Positions 8,805 to 17,876 of a DNA stretch of 64,000 nt are shown piece after piece. The position numbers were made by a program, and so were the translations under genes. The stretch comes from Ralstonia sp. 25mfcol4.1 (lineage in GTDB: Bacteria > Pseudomonadota > Gammaproteobacteria > Burkholderiales > Burkholderiaceae). Each line of letters opens with the position of its first letter. The first letter of the stretch is position 1. The DNA lies in assembly GCF_900104095.1 (NCBI RefSeq), contig NZ_FNJO01000004.1, forward strand, positions 186,001-250,000. The letters run 5' to 3'. The notes beneath the pieces were generated by a model. The model was not told where the DNA came from and did not search any database. It saw only the letters and a list, made by a program, of their open reading frames with translations.

Positions 8805-9945
8805 GGCTGGCTCCGGCGGCAGGCGCCCGCACCTGCGCGGGATTCAGCTCGCGGGTATCGACATCGACCGTCACCGACAGACCCGGCACCAGCACCGGCC
8901 GCGCCGCGTTCGGCACGTCCACGTGAATGCGCACCGGCACGCGCTGGACGATCTTGGTGAAATTGCCGGTGGCGTTCTGTGCCGGCAGCAGCGCGAACTG
9001 CGAGCCCGTGCCCGGCGACAGGCTGTCGATCACCCCGTGCAGGGCCTCGCCGGACAACGCATCGACGTGCAGCGACACGGGCTGGCCCGCGCGCATGCGG
9101 CCGACCTGCGTTTCCTTGAAGTTGGCGGTCAGATAGAGGTCCTGTACCGGCACCACGGTCAGCAGCCGCGTGCCGGGCTGGGCGAACTGGCCCACGCGCA
9201 CGCCCTTGTCGGCCACGCGTCCGGCCGTGGTGGCGCGCACGATGGTGTCTTCCAGATCCAGTTTCGACTTGCGCGCGCTGGCCTCGGCCACTTCCAGCTG
9301 GGCGTGCGCCTGTTGCAGACGGGTCTGCAGCGTGACCGTCTGGCTCTGTTCCACCTTCAGCGCGGCCTCATTGGCGGCCAGCGTGGTCGATGCGCGCGTC
9401 TGCGCGTTGCGCAGTTCGGCGGTGCGCTCCTCGGTTTCAGCCCCGGTCCTGACCAGCGGCGCGTAGCGTTCGACTTGCGATGCCGCGTAGCGCGCGTTGG
9501 CGCGGGCGCCATCCACCTCGGCGGCAGCCTGTGCGATGCGGGCCTTCTGCTGCTGCAGGTCGGCATCGGCGCGCGCCACATCGGCCTGGCGCGACGCCAC
9601 GTTGGCCTGCGCTTCGTCGAACGCCGCCTGGTACTGGCGGTTGTCCAGCCGCACCAGTTCCTGCCCCGCCACCACCTGCTGGTTGTCGCGCACGTAGACT
9701 TCGGTCACGTAGCCGCCGACTTTGGGTGCGACGGTCACGCTGTCGGCCTGGATATAGGCGTCGTCGGTACTTTCAATGAAACGGCCATAGAGCCACCAGC
9801 GTACGCCGATGACCAGGGCGATCAGCACCAGCGCGGCGCCAATGCCGACCAGCACGGTGCGGCGACGGCTGGCGCGCGAGGATGGATTATGTTGCGATGC
9901 AACATCTGCCGGCATGGCCGGGGCGTTGGGTTGGGGGGCGGACAT
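8797..9945 (-). CDS. emrA: HlyD/EmrA-family membrane fusion protein
   Basis: The 382-residue adaptor has one N-terminal membrane anchor (about 30-52), then the EmrA phrase ESTDDAYIQADSVTVAPKVGG. A long helical hairpin (residues 90-200, rich in Ala, Gln and Glu) and a lipoyl-like and beta-barrel C-terminal half follow. Such adaptors link an inner-membrane MFS pump to an outer-membrane channel across the periplasm. It is the first gene of the three-gene pump operon and the one nearest the TetR operator. Length and order match the Gram-negative EmrAB systems. Confidence 0.93.
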   Translation of the reverse strand: MSAPQPNAPAMPADVASQHNPSSRASRRRTVLVGIGAALVLIALVIGVRWWLYGRFIESTDDAYIQADSVTVAPKVGGYVTEVYVRDNQQVVAGQELVRLDNRQYQAAFDEAQANVASRQADVARADADLQQQKARIAQAAAEVDGARANARYAASQVERYAPLVRTGAETEERTAELRNAQTRASTTLAANEAALKVEQSQTVTLQTRLQQAHAQLEVAEASARKSKLDLEDTIVRATTAGRVADKGVRVGQFAQPGTRLLTVVPVQDLYLTANFKETQVGRMRAGQPVSLHVDALSGEALHGVIDSLSPGTGSQFALLPAQNATGNFTKIVQRVPVRIHVDVPNAARPVLVPGLSVTVDVDTRELNPAQVRAPAAGASHG

Positions 9946-9985
9946 GAGGGGTATGGGGGCGGCGATAGTCGGGAATGCTGCGCAA

Positions 9986-10003
9986 TTATTCCACTCGGAA
10001 TAA
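9986..10003. promoter_or_regulatory. Candidate TetR operator in emrA/tetR divergent region
   Basis: A perfect 7-bp inverted repeat, TTATTCC-actc-GGAATAA, lies in the AT-rich 108-base gap between the divergent emrA and TetR starts. It is 41 bases from the emrA start and 50 from the tetR start, a typical place for a TetR dimer to block both promoters. A second weaker element (CTGA-N6-TCAG, 10013-10026) lies beside it. Binding by this regulator is inference. Confidence 0.6.
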
Positions 10004-10053
10004 ATCTGTCAACTGATATATTTCAGCCTGTTCACTCGGGGAGACATGTCGAC

Positions 10054-10770
10054 ATGGCGCGACACAGGCCAGCGGCCGAAGGCGGCTACCAGCGCGGGGA
10101 AGAAACCCGGGCTCGAATTATTGAGGCGGCGATGCGGCTGTTCGCCGCGCATGGCTTCGACGGCGCGTCCACGCGCGACATTGCGCGCGAGGCCAGCGTC
10201 AACGCCCCCGCCCTGCAGTACTACTTCGACAACAAGGAAGGCGTGTACCTGGCCTGCATCGACTATTTTGTCGAGCGCGCCTGGGCCATGTTGCAAGACG
10301 TGGTGGCAGCGGCCGAAGGCTTGCTGGCCCGCCCAGACGTGGCCGACACGGACCTGATCGACGCCTACCTGACGTTGCAGTCACGCTTTGCGAACTTCCT
10401 GTATGAATGCCCCGAGACCGATCACTGGCGCCAGTTCATGGCGCGTGAGCGCGCCGGGATGGGGCCGCCCACGGCCTTCGAACGGATCGACGCCGGTATC
10501 AACCGTCGGCTTTTTTCGCTGACCTCCGCGCTGATCGGGCGGTTGACCGGCCAGCCGGCCACCGACGAGACCACGCGGATCCGCACCGTGGCCATCGATA
10601 GCCAGATCGCCGCGTTCAAGGTCATGCGGCGTCACGTACTGCGGGCCCTGGAGTGGGACCGCTTTGGCGAATCCGAGACCCGCCGTGTGCACGATGTGCT
10701 GCAGGAACACACGCGCATCCTGCTCCTGGCGCTGGTCGCCCTGCGGGACCAGCCCTCGCCGAAAAAATAG
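10054..10770 (+). CDS. TetR/AcrR-family regulator with CerR-like C-terminal domain
   Basis: A 238-residue protein. The TetR DNA-binding domain covers residues 15-65 and includes the recognition-helix phrase TRDIAREASVNAPALQYYFDNKEG. The rest is an all-helical ligand domain resembling the CerR/DUF1956 group, with ECPETDHWRQFMARE as in YbiH/CecR. It diverges from the emrAB-channel operon, so the obvious role is ligand-released repression of that pump and of itself. The ATG at 10054 is the first in-frame start; a GGGGAG stretch lies 11 bases upstream. Confidence 0.88.
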   Translation: MARHRPAAEGGYQRGEETRARIIEAAMRLFAAHGFDGASTRDIAREASVNAPALQYYFDNKEGVYLACIDYFVERAWAMLQDVVAAAEGLLARPDVADTDLIDAYLTLQSRFANFLYECPETDHWRQFMARERAGMGPPTAFERIDAGINRRLFSLTSALIGRLTGQPATDETTRIRTVAIDSQIAAFKVMRRHVLRALEWDRFGESETRRVHDVLQEHTRILLLALVALRDQPSPKK

Positions 10771-10922
10771 AGCAAATACTCTAATCATCGAGAGAAGACC
10801 GATAGGAATCGATATTTTCTCTTGAAATTCAGAGGCTTATGCCGCCACCTCCGGGCTCCCGTCACGGCGCGGAGATCCATATTTAAGGCTTCTACGATTG
10901 TGCTTTGCAAAAACCCCTTGCT

Positions 10923-10945
10923 TATCTATCTAGTAGTAGATAATA
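10923..10945. promoter_or_regulatory. Palindromic site, copy 1 (upstream of DGAR protein)
   Basis: Perfect arms TTATCTA and TAGATAA flank TCTAGTAG. Aligned with the element at 11054-11076, 16 of 23 positions are identical, including the right-hand block AGTAGATA. Duplicated palindromes upstream of a single gene suggest a dimeric regulator binding twice; no regulator is identified. Confidence 0.5.
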
Positions 10946-11053
10946 TTCAAGCCATGGACGACGCCAAGCAGCAAGAAGCAACCAGCAAGGCACCTTCCAA
11001 GCAACACCAGGCAGTAAATCAGTTCCGGAGACGGTTCTTTTTTTAGCAGCGCA

Positions 11054-11076
11054 CATCTACCTACCAGTAGATAGCA
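11054..11076. promoter_or_regulatory. Palindromic site, copy 2 (upstream of DGAR protein)
   Basis: Arms ATCTAC and GTAGAT flank CTACCA. It repeats the core of the site at 10923-10945 exactly 131 bases downstream and ends 86 bases before the start codon of the DGAR-repeat protein. Its role as an operator is inference. Confidence 0.5.
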
Positions 11077-11162
11077 AAAGAAGACACCGCCGACGTCGCC
11101 ATAGTTATCCGGCCAGCGCGAACCCAACGTGATCGCCCGGCCACCCAGCAAGGAGAGCCACC

Positions 11163-11582
11163 ATGAATGCCAAGACCATCGTTACCGCCGCCGCCCTCGC
11201 CGCCGCTTTCGTGACCGGTGCCGTGCAAGCCGCCCCCGCCGCGCAAAAGGCCGGCGAAGTCTACGGCTACACCTACCGCGTGCAGGATCAACGCAGCGCG
11301 TTCACCGACGGCGCCCGCCAGGGCAAGTTCGACCCGTTCACCGAAGGCGCACGCGTTGGCAAGGCTGACCCGTTCACCGACGGTGCCAGGGTTGGCAAGG
11401 CGGATCCGTACACCGACGGCGCACGCATCGTGGCAGGTCTGGACCGCGTTGGCGTGTCGGCCAGCCCGGCCCGCAAGGTCGACCCGTACTACGACGGCGC
11501 CCGCAGCGTGAACCAGCCGCGCAACCCGTTCTATGACGGCGCCCGCGCCCGCGACATCTACACCGACGGCGCCAACGCCTGA
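11163..11582 (+). CDS. Secreted DGAR-repeat protein
   Basis: A 139-residue protein with a clear signal peptide (1-23, ending AVQAA). The mature part is almost wholly built from seven copies of a [FY][TY][DE]GA[RN] motif, at residues 47, 59, 71, 83, 109, 123 and 133. The first four repeat every 12 residues, usually as KxDPFTDGARVG. There is no cysteine after the signal peptide and no known domain. A strong AGGAG ribosome site sits at 11151. I do not know its function. A second protein at 48419-48736 carries the same KFDP[FY]T-x-GA block. Confidence 0.85.
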   Translation: MNAKTIVTAAALAAAFVTGAVQAAPAAQKAGEVYGYTYRVQDQRSAFTDGARQGKFDPFTEGARVGKADPFTDGARVGKADPYTDGARIVAGLDRVGVSASPARKVDPYYDGARSVNQPRNPFYDGARARDIYTDGANA

Positions 11583-11615
11583 TCCCCGCCCGATGCAGGC
11601 GGTCCACCAGTTGTA

Positions 11616-11639
11616 GCCGGAGCCCGGATAGGCTCCGGC
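11616..11639 (+). terminator. Hairpin after the DGAR-repeat gene
   Basis: A perfect 9-bp stem, GCCGGAGCC with GGCTCCGGC, closes a 6-base loop 34 bases after the stop codon. No U-tract follows, so it may be a Rho-assisted terminator or an mRNA-protecting stem. Confidence 0.55.
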
Positions 11640-11660
11640 ACTCTCTCCACGGAGCCCATC

Positions 11661-11756
11661 ATGTCTTTCCGCAACAGCGCCCTGATCCTTGGCGGATGGC
11701 TGGCACTGAGTGCCGCCAGCGGTGCCGCGGCGGCACTCGTCGCCTCGGCCCTCTGA
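11661..11756 (+). CDS. 31-residue membrane mini-protein
   Basis: A short frame with ATG at 11661 and TGA at 11754-11756 encodes MSFRNSALILGGWLALSAA followed by a Gly/Ala/Val-rich tail. The whole peptide is one hydrophobic segment with a single N-terminal arginine. An ACGGAG ribosome-site-like stretch lies 6-11 bases upstream. It sits just after the DGAR gene hairpin and 17 bases before the convergent kinase stop. It could be a small membrane protein; the evidence is only the hydrophobic pattern and the ribosome site. Confidence 0.45.
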   Translation: MSFRNSALILGGWLALSAASGAAAALVASAL

Positions 11757-11772
11757 GCCACCCAAGGTAGTG

Positions 11773-14700
11773 TTACCCGCCCTCCGGGCGGGCCTGCAGC
11801 ACGTTGATGAAATCGGTCAACGCATAAGGCTTGCGCAGCATGACCGCGTTCGGCAACGCGTCACGCTGCGCGGGCGTCAGCACCACTTCGTAGCCGCTCA
11901 CGAAGATCACACGCAGCGCCGGCCGCAGCCGGCAGGCGTCGATCGCCAGATCCACGCCCGACACGCCGCCCAGCCCCACATCCGTCAGCAGGATATCGAT
12001 ACCCTCGCCGCCCAGCGCGGCCATGGCCTCGACGTCGTTGCGCGCCTCGATCACGTCGAAGCCCAGCGTGCGCATCAGTTCGGCCGTACTGGCCCGCAGC
12101 AGATCGTCATCCTCGACGAAGACCACGCGCTGGTGACGCGGCATGTCGATGGCCATGCCGTCCGCGACAGCCGCCGCCAGCGTCGGCGCGCCATCCACCA
12201 GCGCTGCCGCCGCCGCGTCGACAGGCTCCAGCTTCGCGCCGCCGCTGACCAGCATCTGGCGCACCTTGCGCGCCAACGCCTCGTGCGTGTACGGCTTGCT
12301 CAGCAGTTCGATGCCGGCGTCGAGCCGCCCGGTATGCACGATGGCATTGTCCGTATAGCCGGAGGTGAACAGGACCGCGATGCCCGGCAGCCGCTCGCGC
12401 ACCTTGCGCGCCATCTCCGTGCTGCGCAGCGGCCCCGGCATGACGACGTCGCTGAACAGCAGGTCGATCGGGACGCCGCTTTCGACGATGGCCAGCGCGC
12501 TCACCGCGTCGCGCGCCTTCAGCACGCGATAGCCGAGCCCTGACAGCATCTCGACCACCGTAACCCTGACATCCTCGTCGTCTTCCACCACCAGCACGGT
12601 TTCGGTGCCTCCGCCCGCCGGCCCGGTGTCGATCTGGACTTCCAGGTCTTCCGGCTCGTCGGCACGCGGCAGATAGAGCCGTACCGTGGTGCCCACGCCC
12701 ACCTCGCTGTAGATCTTCACGTGGCCGCCCGACTGCCGCACGAAGCCGTACACCATGCTCAGGCCCAGGCCCGTGCCCTGGCCTTCAGGCTTGGTCGTGA
12801 AGAACGGTTCGAACACCTGCTCCTGGATCTCGGGCGGCATCCCCGCGCCGGTATCGGTCACGGCCAGCATCACGTACTGGCCCGGCGCCACGTCGGCATT
12901 GCGGCGCGCATAGTTGTCGTCGATCGATGCATTGCCGGCTTCCACCGTCAGGCAGCCGTGGCCGTTCATGGCGTCGCGCGCATTGATCGCCAGGTTCAGC
13001 AGCGCGTTTTCCACCTGGAACGGATCGATCAGCGTATTCCACAAACCCGCCGCGATCACCGTTTCGATCTCGACGCCATCGCCCAGCGCCCGCCGCAGCA
13101 TGTCGTCCAGCCCGCGCACGAAGCGGCCCAGGTTGACCACCTTCGGTGCCAGCGGCTGGCGGCGGCCGAAGGCCAGCAGTTGCGACGCCAGCTTGGCGCC
13201 GCGCGCCACGCCGGCCAGCGCATTGCGCACGCGCGTCTCCGAGCGATCATCGCCCGCCACGTCGCGCGACAGCAGGTGCAGGTTGCCGCCAATCACCTGC
13301 AGCAGGTTGTTGAAGTCGTGGGCCACGCCGCCGGTCAGCTTGCCGATGGCCTCCATCTTCTGCGCCATGCGCAGCGCCTCGTCGGCATGCCGCAGCGCCT
13401 GCGCCGCCGCCTTGTCGCCGGTCACGTCGCGGCCCACCCCGTGGATGCGCCCATTCGCGGGATCGATCGCGAGCGTCCACGCCATCCAGCACTCGGCACC
13501 ATCGGCCCCGAGCATGCGGCATTCGTAGCGCACCGGCACGCCTTCGCGCTGCAGGGCGAGCATCTGTTCGGTCACCGGCACCAGGTCTTCGGGATGCACC
13601 AGCACCATGCACGAGCGGCCGATCACCACGCTCGCCGCATGGCCGAGCACCCGCTCCCATGACGGGCTGACGCGCTCCAGCATGCCATCGGCGCCAATCA
13701 CCATCAGCAGGTCTTCGCTCAGTTCCCAGAGCCGATCCCGGTCGGCCACGGTCTCGGCCACGCGCCGTTCGAGCGACTCGTTCATGTCCTGCAATTCGCG
13801 CTGGGCCTGACGGCGCAGTTGCGACAACCGCAGGTTGCTGGCCACGCGCGCCAGCAGTTCGCGGGCGTTGAACGGCTTGATCAGGTAGTCGTCCGCGCCC
13901 GATGCCAGGCCGCTGACACGCGCCTCCTCGCCCGCGCGGGCCGACAGCAGCAGTACCGGCGTCTGCCGCAGCACGGCGTCGTCGCGTACGCCGCGCAACA
14001 GGCCGAAACCATCGAGCCGGGGCATCATCACGTCGGAGACGATCAGGTCCGGCGCGATGCGCCGCGCCATTTCCAGCGCCTCCTGCCCGTCCGCCGCCAC
14101 ATGCACCTGATGACCCGCCGACTGCAGGATGCGGTGCATGTAGTTGCGCAGGTCGGCGTTGTCGTCGGCCACCAGCAGCCGGCCACGCACGTCGGCGGCC
14201 TGCGCGCCCGTCCCGGCAATCTCGTCGATGACCTGCGGCGCCGGCACGTCGTCGGCCCCCGGCACCCAGCGTCTGGCGGCATCCGCGTAGGCCAGCGCCC
14301 GCGCGCTGGTGGACGCCGGGGTTGCTGCCGGTTCGGCCAGGGTGGCCTCGCGCGGCAGCGTCACGCGAAAGCGCGATCCCTCGCCGGGTGTGCTCTGCAC
14401 GTCGATCCGGGCCCCATGCAGGCGCACCAGTTCCTGGACCATGGCCAGGCCGATGCCGCTGCCTTCGATCGACCGCCCGACCGCGTCCGCCACCCGGTGA
14501 AACCGTTCGAACAGGTGCGGCAGCTCTTCCGCGGCGATGCCGATGCCCGTATCGCTCACGCTCAGCGCCACCTCTCCGCTATCGAGCCCCTCAAGCTTTA
14601 CCGAGATGACGCCCGTGTAGGTGTACTTGAACGCGTTCGACAGCAGGTTGAGCACCACCGATTCCCACATCTCGCGATCCACCGCCACGGCCGCCGGCAG

Positions 14701-16089
14701 CGGCGGGCAATCGACCTCCAGCCGCATGCCCGCAGATTCCACCGCCGACCGGAACAGCGACGCCAGGTCGGCCGTGAAGGCGGCCAGGTCGGTCGGCTGC
14801 GGATACATCTGCACGCGCCCGGCCTCGATGCGCGAGAAATCCAGCAGCGCGTTGACCAGCTTCAGCAGCCGCTGGCCATTGCGATGGGCGACCTCGGCCA
14901 GCGCGCGATCGCCCTCGGCCACGTCGCCGCGATGGAGCATTTCTTCCAGCGGCCCCAGCATCAGCGTCAGCGGCGTGCGGAACTCGTGGCTGATATTGGA
15001 GAAGAACGTGGTCTTGGCGCGGTCGATCTCGGCCAGCGCTTCTGCGCGTTGCCGTTCTTCCTCATAGGCATTCGCATAGCTGATGGCCTGCCCGATCTGC
15101 CCCACCACCAGGTCCAGGAACGCCCGATAGCGGTCGCCGAACAGGCGGCACGGGTTGAGCCCGACCACCAGCACGCCGCTGGGCGCACTCTCGCCCGATA
15201 GCTGCACCGGCAGCACCGTGGCCGAACGCAGCGCCATCTGCCATGCGCCGCCGGGCAGCGGCATGGCAAAGCGGCTGCCAAGGTCGTCCACGTACACCGG
15301 CGCGCCGGCACGCATCGCTTCGCCGGCCGGCCAGGGCGCCAGGGCATCGTCGGCATCCAGGGTCTGCGGCGCGGCCGGATGGTCGCCGGCGATGCCGGCG
15401 CTGCCCGTGAGCGCCAGCGTTTCGGCACCGCGCCCGCCGATGTAGAGCAGCGCGAACGGGAGGTCCCACGGGTTCACCTGCAGCGCGCTCACAGCCAGGC
15501 GGCTTGCGTCGATGCCGCTGCGCGCGTTGGTCGCGGACGCCGCCAGCTCGCGCAACAGGTTCAATTGCCGCTCGGCCACCACGCGCTCGGTATCGTCGCT
15601 GTTGGCGCAGATGATGCCGCCCGTGCCGCCATGGTCGTCGGGCACCGGGCTGTACGAGAACGTGTAGTACGTTTCCTCGGGATACCCGTTGCGCTCCATG
15701 ATCAGCAGCTTCTGCTCGACGAAGGTGCCCTCCGTGCCCGCCATGGCCGTGGCCAGCAGCGGGCCAATCTCCGGCCAGATCTCATGCCAGACCTCGGCGG
15801 TCGGCCGGCCCAGCGCCGCCGGGTGCTTGCCGCCGATGATGGCCTTGTACGGGTCGTTGTAGAAGAAGAGAAGATCCGCGCCCCAGCCAATCCAGATCGG
15901 CTGGCGCGACGTCAGCATGATGCGGATGGCGGTCTTCAGGCTCTGGGGCCATTGCGCGGGCGGCCCCAGCGGCGTGGTGTTCCAGTCGAACTGGCGGATC
16001 AGCGCCGCCATCTCGCCGGCACCGGCCAGGAATCCAGGCCCCCCTCCATCGAAACTTGTCGACGGCACGCTGCCGTCCGCATTGTTCAT
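11773..16089 (-). CDS. Giant hybrid sensor kinase with two kinase cores and three receivers
   Basis: A 1438-residue soluble protein. In order: PAS-like sensor (about 25-165), GAF (175-340), HisKA with phospho-accepting H368 (SHEFRTPL), HATPase (470-580; DTGIGI, GSGIGL), receiver with D686 (SDVMMP), PAS (790-895), second HisKA with H924 (AHDFNNLL), second HATPase (1025-1145; DTGAGM, GTGLGL), then receivers with D1214 (SDVVMP) and D1370 (TDVGLG). There is no transmembrane segment, Hpt or output domain, so phosphoryl groups must go to partners elsewhere. An in-frame ATG at 16134 would add 15 Gly-rich residues; a run of nine C (16097-16105) lies between the two starts. Confidence 0.92.
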   Translation of the reverse strand: MNNADGSVPSTSFDGGGPGFLAGAGEMAALIRQFDWNTTPLGPPAQWPQSLKTAIRIMLTSRQPIWIGWGADLLFFYNDPYKAIIGGKHPAALGRPTAEVWHEIWPEIGPLLATAMAGTEGTFVEQKLLIMERNGYPEETYYTFSYSPVPDDHGGTGGIICANSDDTERVVAERQLNLLRELAASATNARSGIDASRLAVSALQVNPWDLPFALLYIGGRGAETLALTGSAGIAGDHPAAPQTLDADDALAPWPAGEAMRAGAPVYVDDLGSRFAMPLPGGAWQMALRSATVLPVQLSGESAPSGVLVVGLNPCRLFGDRYRAFLDLVVGQIGQAISYANAYEEERQRAEALAEIDRAKTTFFSNISHEFRTPLTLMLGPLEEMLHRGDVAEGDRALAEVAHRNGQRLLKLVNALLDFSRIEAGRVQMYPQPTDLAAFTADLASLFRSAVESAGMRLEVDCPPLPAAVAVDREMWESVVLNLLSNAFKYTYTGVISVKLEGLDSGEVALSVSDTGIGIAAEELPHLFERFHRVADAVGRSIEGSGIGLAMVQELVRLHGARIDVQSTPGEGSRFRVTLPREATLAEPAATPASTSARALAYADAARRWVPGADDVPAPQVIDEIAGTGAQAADVRGRLLVADDNADLRNYMHRILQSAGHQVHVAADGQEALEMARRIAPDLIVSDVMMPRLDGFGLLRGVRDDAVLRQTPVLLLSARAGEEARVSGLASGADDYLIKPFNARELLARVASNLRLSQLRRQAQRELQDMNESLERRVAETVADRDRLWELSEDLLMVIGADGMLERVSPSWERVLGHAASVVIGRSCMVLVHPEDLVPVTEQMLALQREGVPVRYECRMLGADGAECWMAWTLAIDPANGRIHGVGRDVTGDKAAAQALRHADEALRMAQKMEAIGKLTGGVAHDFNNLLQVIGGNLHLLSRDVAGDDRSETRVRNALAGVARGAKLASQLLAFGRRQPLAPKVVNLGRFVRGLDDMLRRALGDGVEIETVIAAGLWNTLIDPFQVENALLNLAINARDAMNGHGCLTVEAGNASIDDNYARRNADVAPGQYVMLAVTDTGAGMPPEIQEQVFEPFFTTKPEGQGTGLGLSMVYGFVRQSGGHVKIYSEVGVGTTVRLYLPRADEPEDLEVQIDTGPAGGGTETVLVVEDDEDVRVTVVEMLSGLGYRVLKARDAVSALAIVESGVPIDLLFSDVVMPGPLRSTEMARKVRERLPGIAVLFTSGYTDNAIVHTGRLDAGIELLSKPYTHEALARKVRQMLVSGGAKLEPVDAAAAALVDGAPTLAAAVADGMAIDMPRHQRVVFVEDDDLLRASTAELMRTLGFDVIEARNDVEAMAALGGEGIDILLTDVGLGGVSGVDLAIDACRLRPALRVIFVSGYEVVLTPAQRDALPNAVMLRKPYALTDFINVLQARPEGG

Positions 16090-16264
16090 TCCAGTTCCCC
16101 CCCCCGTTCCCACCGGTCCGTGCCCGCCAGCCACACCGTTCTGCGCCGGCGCATTTAGCAGCCGGCAATCCCGCCTTGTATCCGTTCGTCTGCGCCCCGC
16201 ATCGCCGCCGATACATTTACACGGGGCGAGCCGCCGTATAGTCTGGCCTTTCCCTCAGCGCGCC

Positions 16265-16735
16265 ATGTCTGCCATGGATGACACGCCACTCCAGTTCCTG
16301 ATTGCCATCGCGCTCACCGGCGCCCTGACCGTGCTGAGCGTGGGTATTCACTACGAGGCGCTGCGGCTGATCTCGGAATTCCATCCGAAACGGCTCAGCG
16401 GCAAGCTCAACATCGGCGCGGTGATCGTCCTGATCATCATGACCCATTGCATCGAAGCCATGGTGTTCAGCGCCGGCTACTGGCTCGGCACCGACGTGCT
16501 GAACATCGGCAAGTTGACCGGCATGCGCGAACATGGTGCCATCGCCTATATCTATTTCTCGCTGGAAACGTTCACCACACAGAGCATTGGCGATATCTTC
16601 CCGATTGGGCCCCTGCGGCTGCTGGCTTCGGTGCAGCCGCTGGTGGGCCTGATCCTGATCGGATGGTCAACGTCGTTCACGTTTCTGATCATGCGGCGGG
16701 ACTGGCGCGGCGACGAGCTGGATGTCAACGACTAG
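16265..16735 (+). CDS. Small ion-channel-like membrane protein with non-canonical filter
   Basis: A 156-residue protein with hydrophobic segments at about 8-30, 49-73 and 117-143. A re-entrant loop (92-113) before the last one resembles the pore of two-helix potassium channels. The place of the usual TVGYGD filter is taken by T105-Q-S-I-G-D110, followed by IFPIGPLR, where channels have IxPxxxxxR. The overall layout fits the Ion_trans_2 family, but the missing GYG makes potassium selectivity doubtful. It diverges from the giant hybrid kinase by 175 bases. Confidence 0.7.
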   Translation: MSAMDDTPLQFLIAIALTGALTVLSVGIHYEALRLISEFHPKRLSGKLNIGAVIVLIIMTHCIEAMVFSAGYWLGTDVLNIGKLTGMREHGAIAYIYFSLETFTTQSIGDIFPIGPLRLLASVQPLVGLILIGWSTSFTFLIMRRDWRGDELDVND

Positions 16736-16937
16736 GCGCGCGCATGCCCCTGCTGCATGGTAGGCACCATCGGCTGACGCCGAAATCGGCGTTCTTCCTA
16801 CACGGTTGTGAGATTGCGGGAAGTTACCGGCGGCAGCCTCTGGTGAAAAGATAAGTAGCCGTCATCCAGACGGCCCGTTGTCCCGTTAGATGTCGATTCC
16901 GCCCCGGCCCGGGGTAACAAGAAGACCGGAGAATCAA

Positions 16938-17858
16938 GTGTCGACCATCCAGGATAGCCAGCCGTCGTGGCGCATCCCGTTCCCCCAAATGCCGTCCATG
17001 GCTACCCGCGCGCCCCTGCGCCGCTGGCTGGCGCTGGCGCTGCTGACCGGGCTGGCCCTGCTTTGCATGCCCCGCGCCCACGCCCAGACCCCGGCGCCGC
17101 TGGCCGAATGGCAGTATTCCGTCGGGGTTCCGCTGGAAAAGCTGTTCGAGGGCGAGCCCGAGAAATGGGAAGTGCGCGTCGGCGCCGCCGCCAGCATCCG
17201 GCCGTATTACGAGGGCACCACCAACTACTTCGTGCTGGCGGGCCCGGTCATCGACATCCGCTACCGCGACCAGGCCTTCCTGTCCACCGGCGAGGGGCTG
17301 GGCTGGAACATCATCCACACCAACAACCTGCGCGCCGGCATCGCCCTGACCTACGATTTTGGACGCCGCGAGAAGCACGACCACGACCATCTGGGCGGTC
17401 TGGGCAATATCGGCATGGCGGCGGAGACGAAGCTGTTTGCCGAATACGTGGTGTCGAAGGAATTCCCGCTGGTGATCCGCGCCAACGTGCGGCGCCAGTT
17501 CGGCGGCGCCAACGGCGTGATCGGTGACATCGGCGCCTACATGCCGCTGCCGGGCAGCAACGAGAACTTCTTCTGGTTCGCGGGCCCGACCATGACCTTT
17601 GCCGATTCGGCCTACATGAGCCGCTGGTACGGCGTCACGGCCGAGCAGTCGGCGCGATCGGGCCTGCCGCAGCACCGCGCCGGCGCGGGCATCAAGTCCT
17701 ACGGCGGCGGCATCTCGGCCATGTGGTTCTTCAGCAAGCACTGGTTCACCACGGCCGACGTGGGCGTGTCCGCGCTGGTGGGCGATGCCCGCAACAGCCC
17801 GGTGACGTCGCGCTCCACCAGCTGGACTGGCGATATTTCGATCAATTACCAGTTCTGA
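16938..17858 (+). CDS. MipA/OmpV-family outer membrane protein
   Basis: A 306-residue precursor. The mature part is beta-rich and ends ...DISINYQF with the terminal phenylalanine typical of outer-membrane barrels. Phrases such as RVGAAASIRPYYEGTTNYFVLAGPVIDIRYRDQ match MipA/OmpV, MltA-interacting proteins or porin-like barrels. I chose the GTG at 16938 because GGAG lies 7-10 bases upstream; this leaves an unusually long n-region before the signal peptide (MATRAPLRRWLALALL, ending AHAQ). An ATG at 16998 gives a standard signal peptide but has no ribosome site. Confidence 0.85.
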   Translation: MSTIQDSQPSWRIPFPQMPSMATRAPLRRWLALALLTGLALLCMPRAHAQTPAPLAEWQYSVGVPLEKLFEGEPEKWEVRVGAAASIRPYYEGTTNYFVLAGPVIDIRYRDQAFLSTGEGLGWNIIHTNNLRAGIALTYDFGRREKHDHDHLGGLGNIGMAAETKLFAEYVVSKEFPLVIRANVRRQFGGANGVIGDIGAYMPLPGSNENFFWFAGPTMTFADSAYMSRWYGVTAEQSARSGLPQHRAGAGIKSYGGGISAMWFFSKHWFTTADVGVSALVGDARNSPVTSRSTSWTGDISINYQF

Positions 17859-17876
17859 CCCCGCCGGCCGTGGCCG

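Larger units (their letters stand above)
10771..11162. other. AT-rich 392-base intergenic region
   Basis: This gap between the TetR gene and the DGAR-repeat protein is visibly poorer in G+C than its neighbours. It holds a small inverted repeat over the tetR stop (TAGAG-N6-CTCTA, 10768-10783), two related palindromes (annotated separately), and a 74-codon open frame at 10822-11046. I do not call that frame a gene: it is AT-driven, lacks a ribosome site and ends RRRFFF. The promoter of the repeat protein probably lies here. Confidence 0.6.

Noticed and set aside
10822..11046. 74-codon frame in the AT-rich gap
   Set aside because: Encodes a basic, unrelated mix with no start signal; overlaps one of the palindromes.
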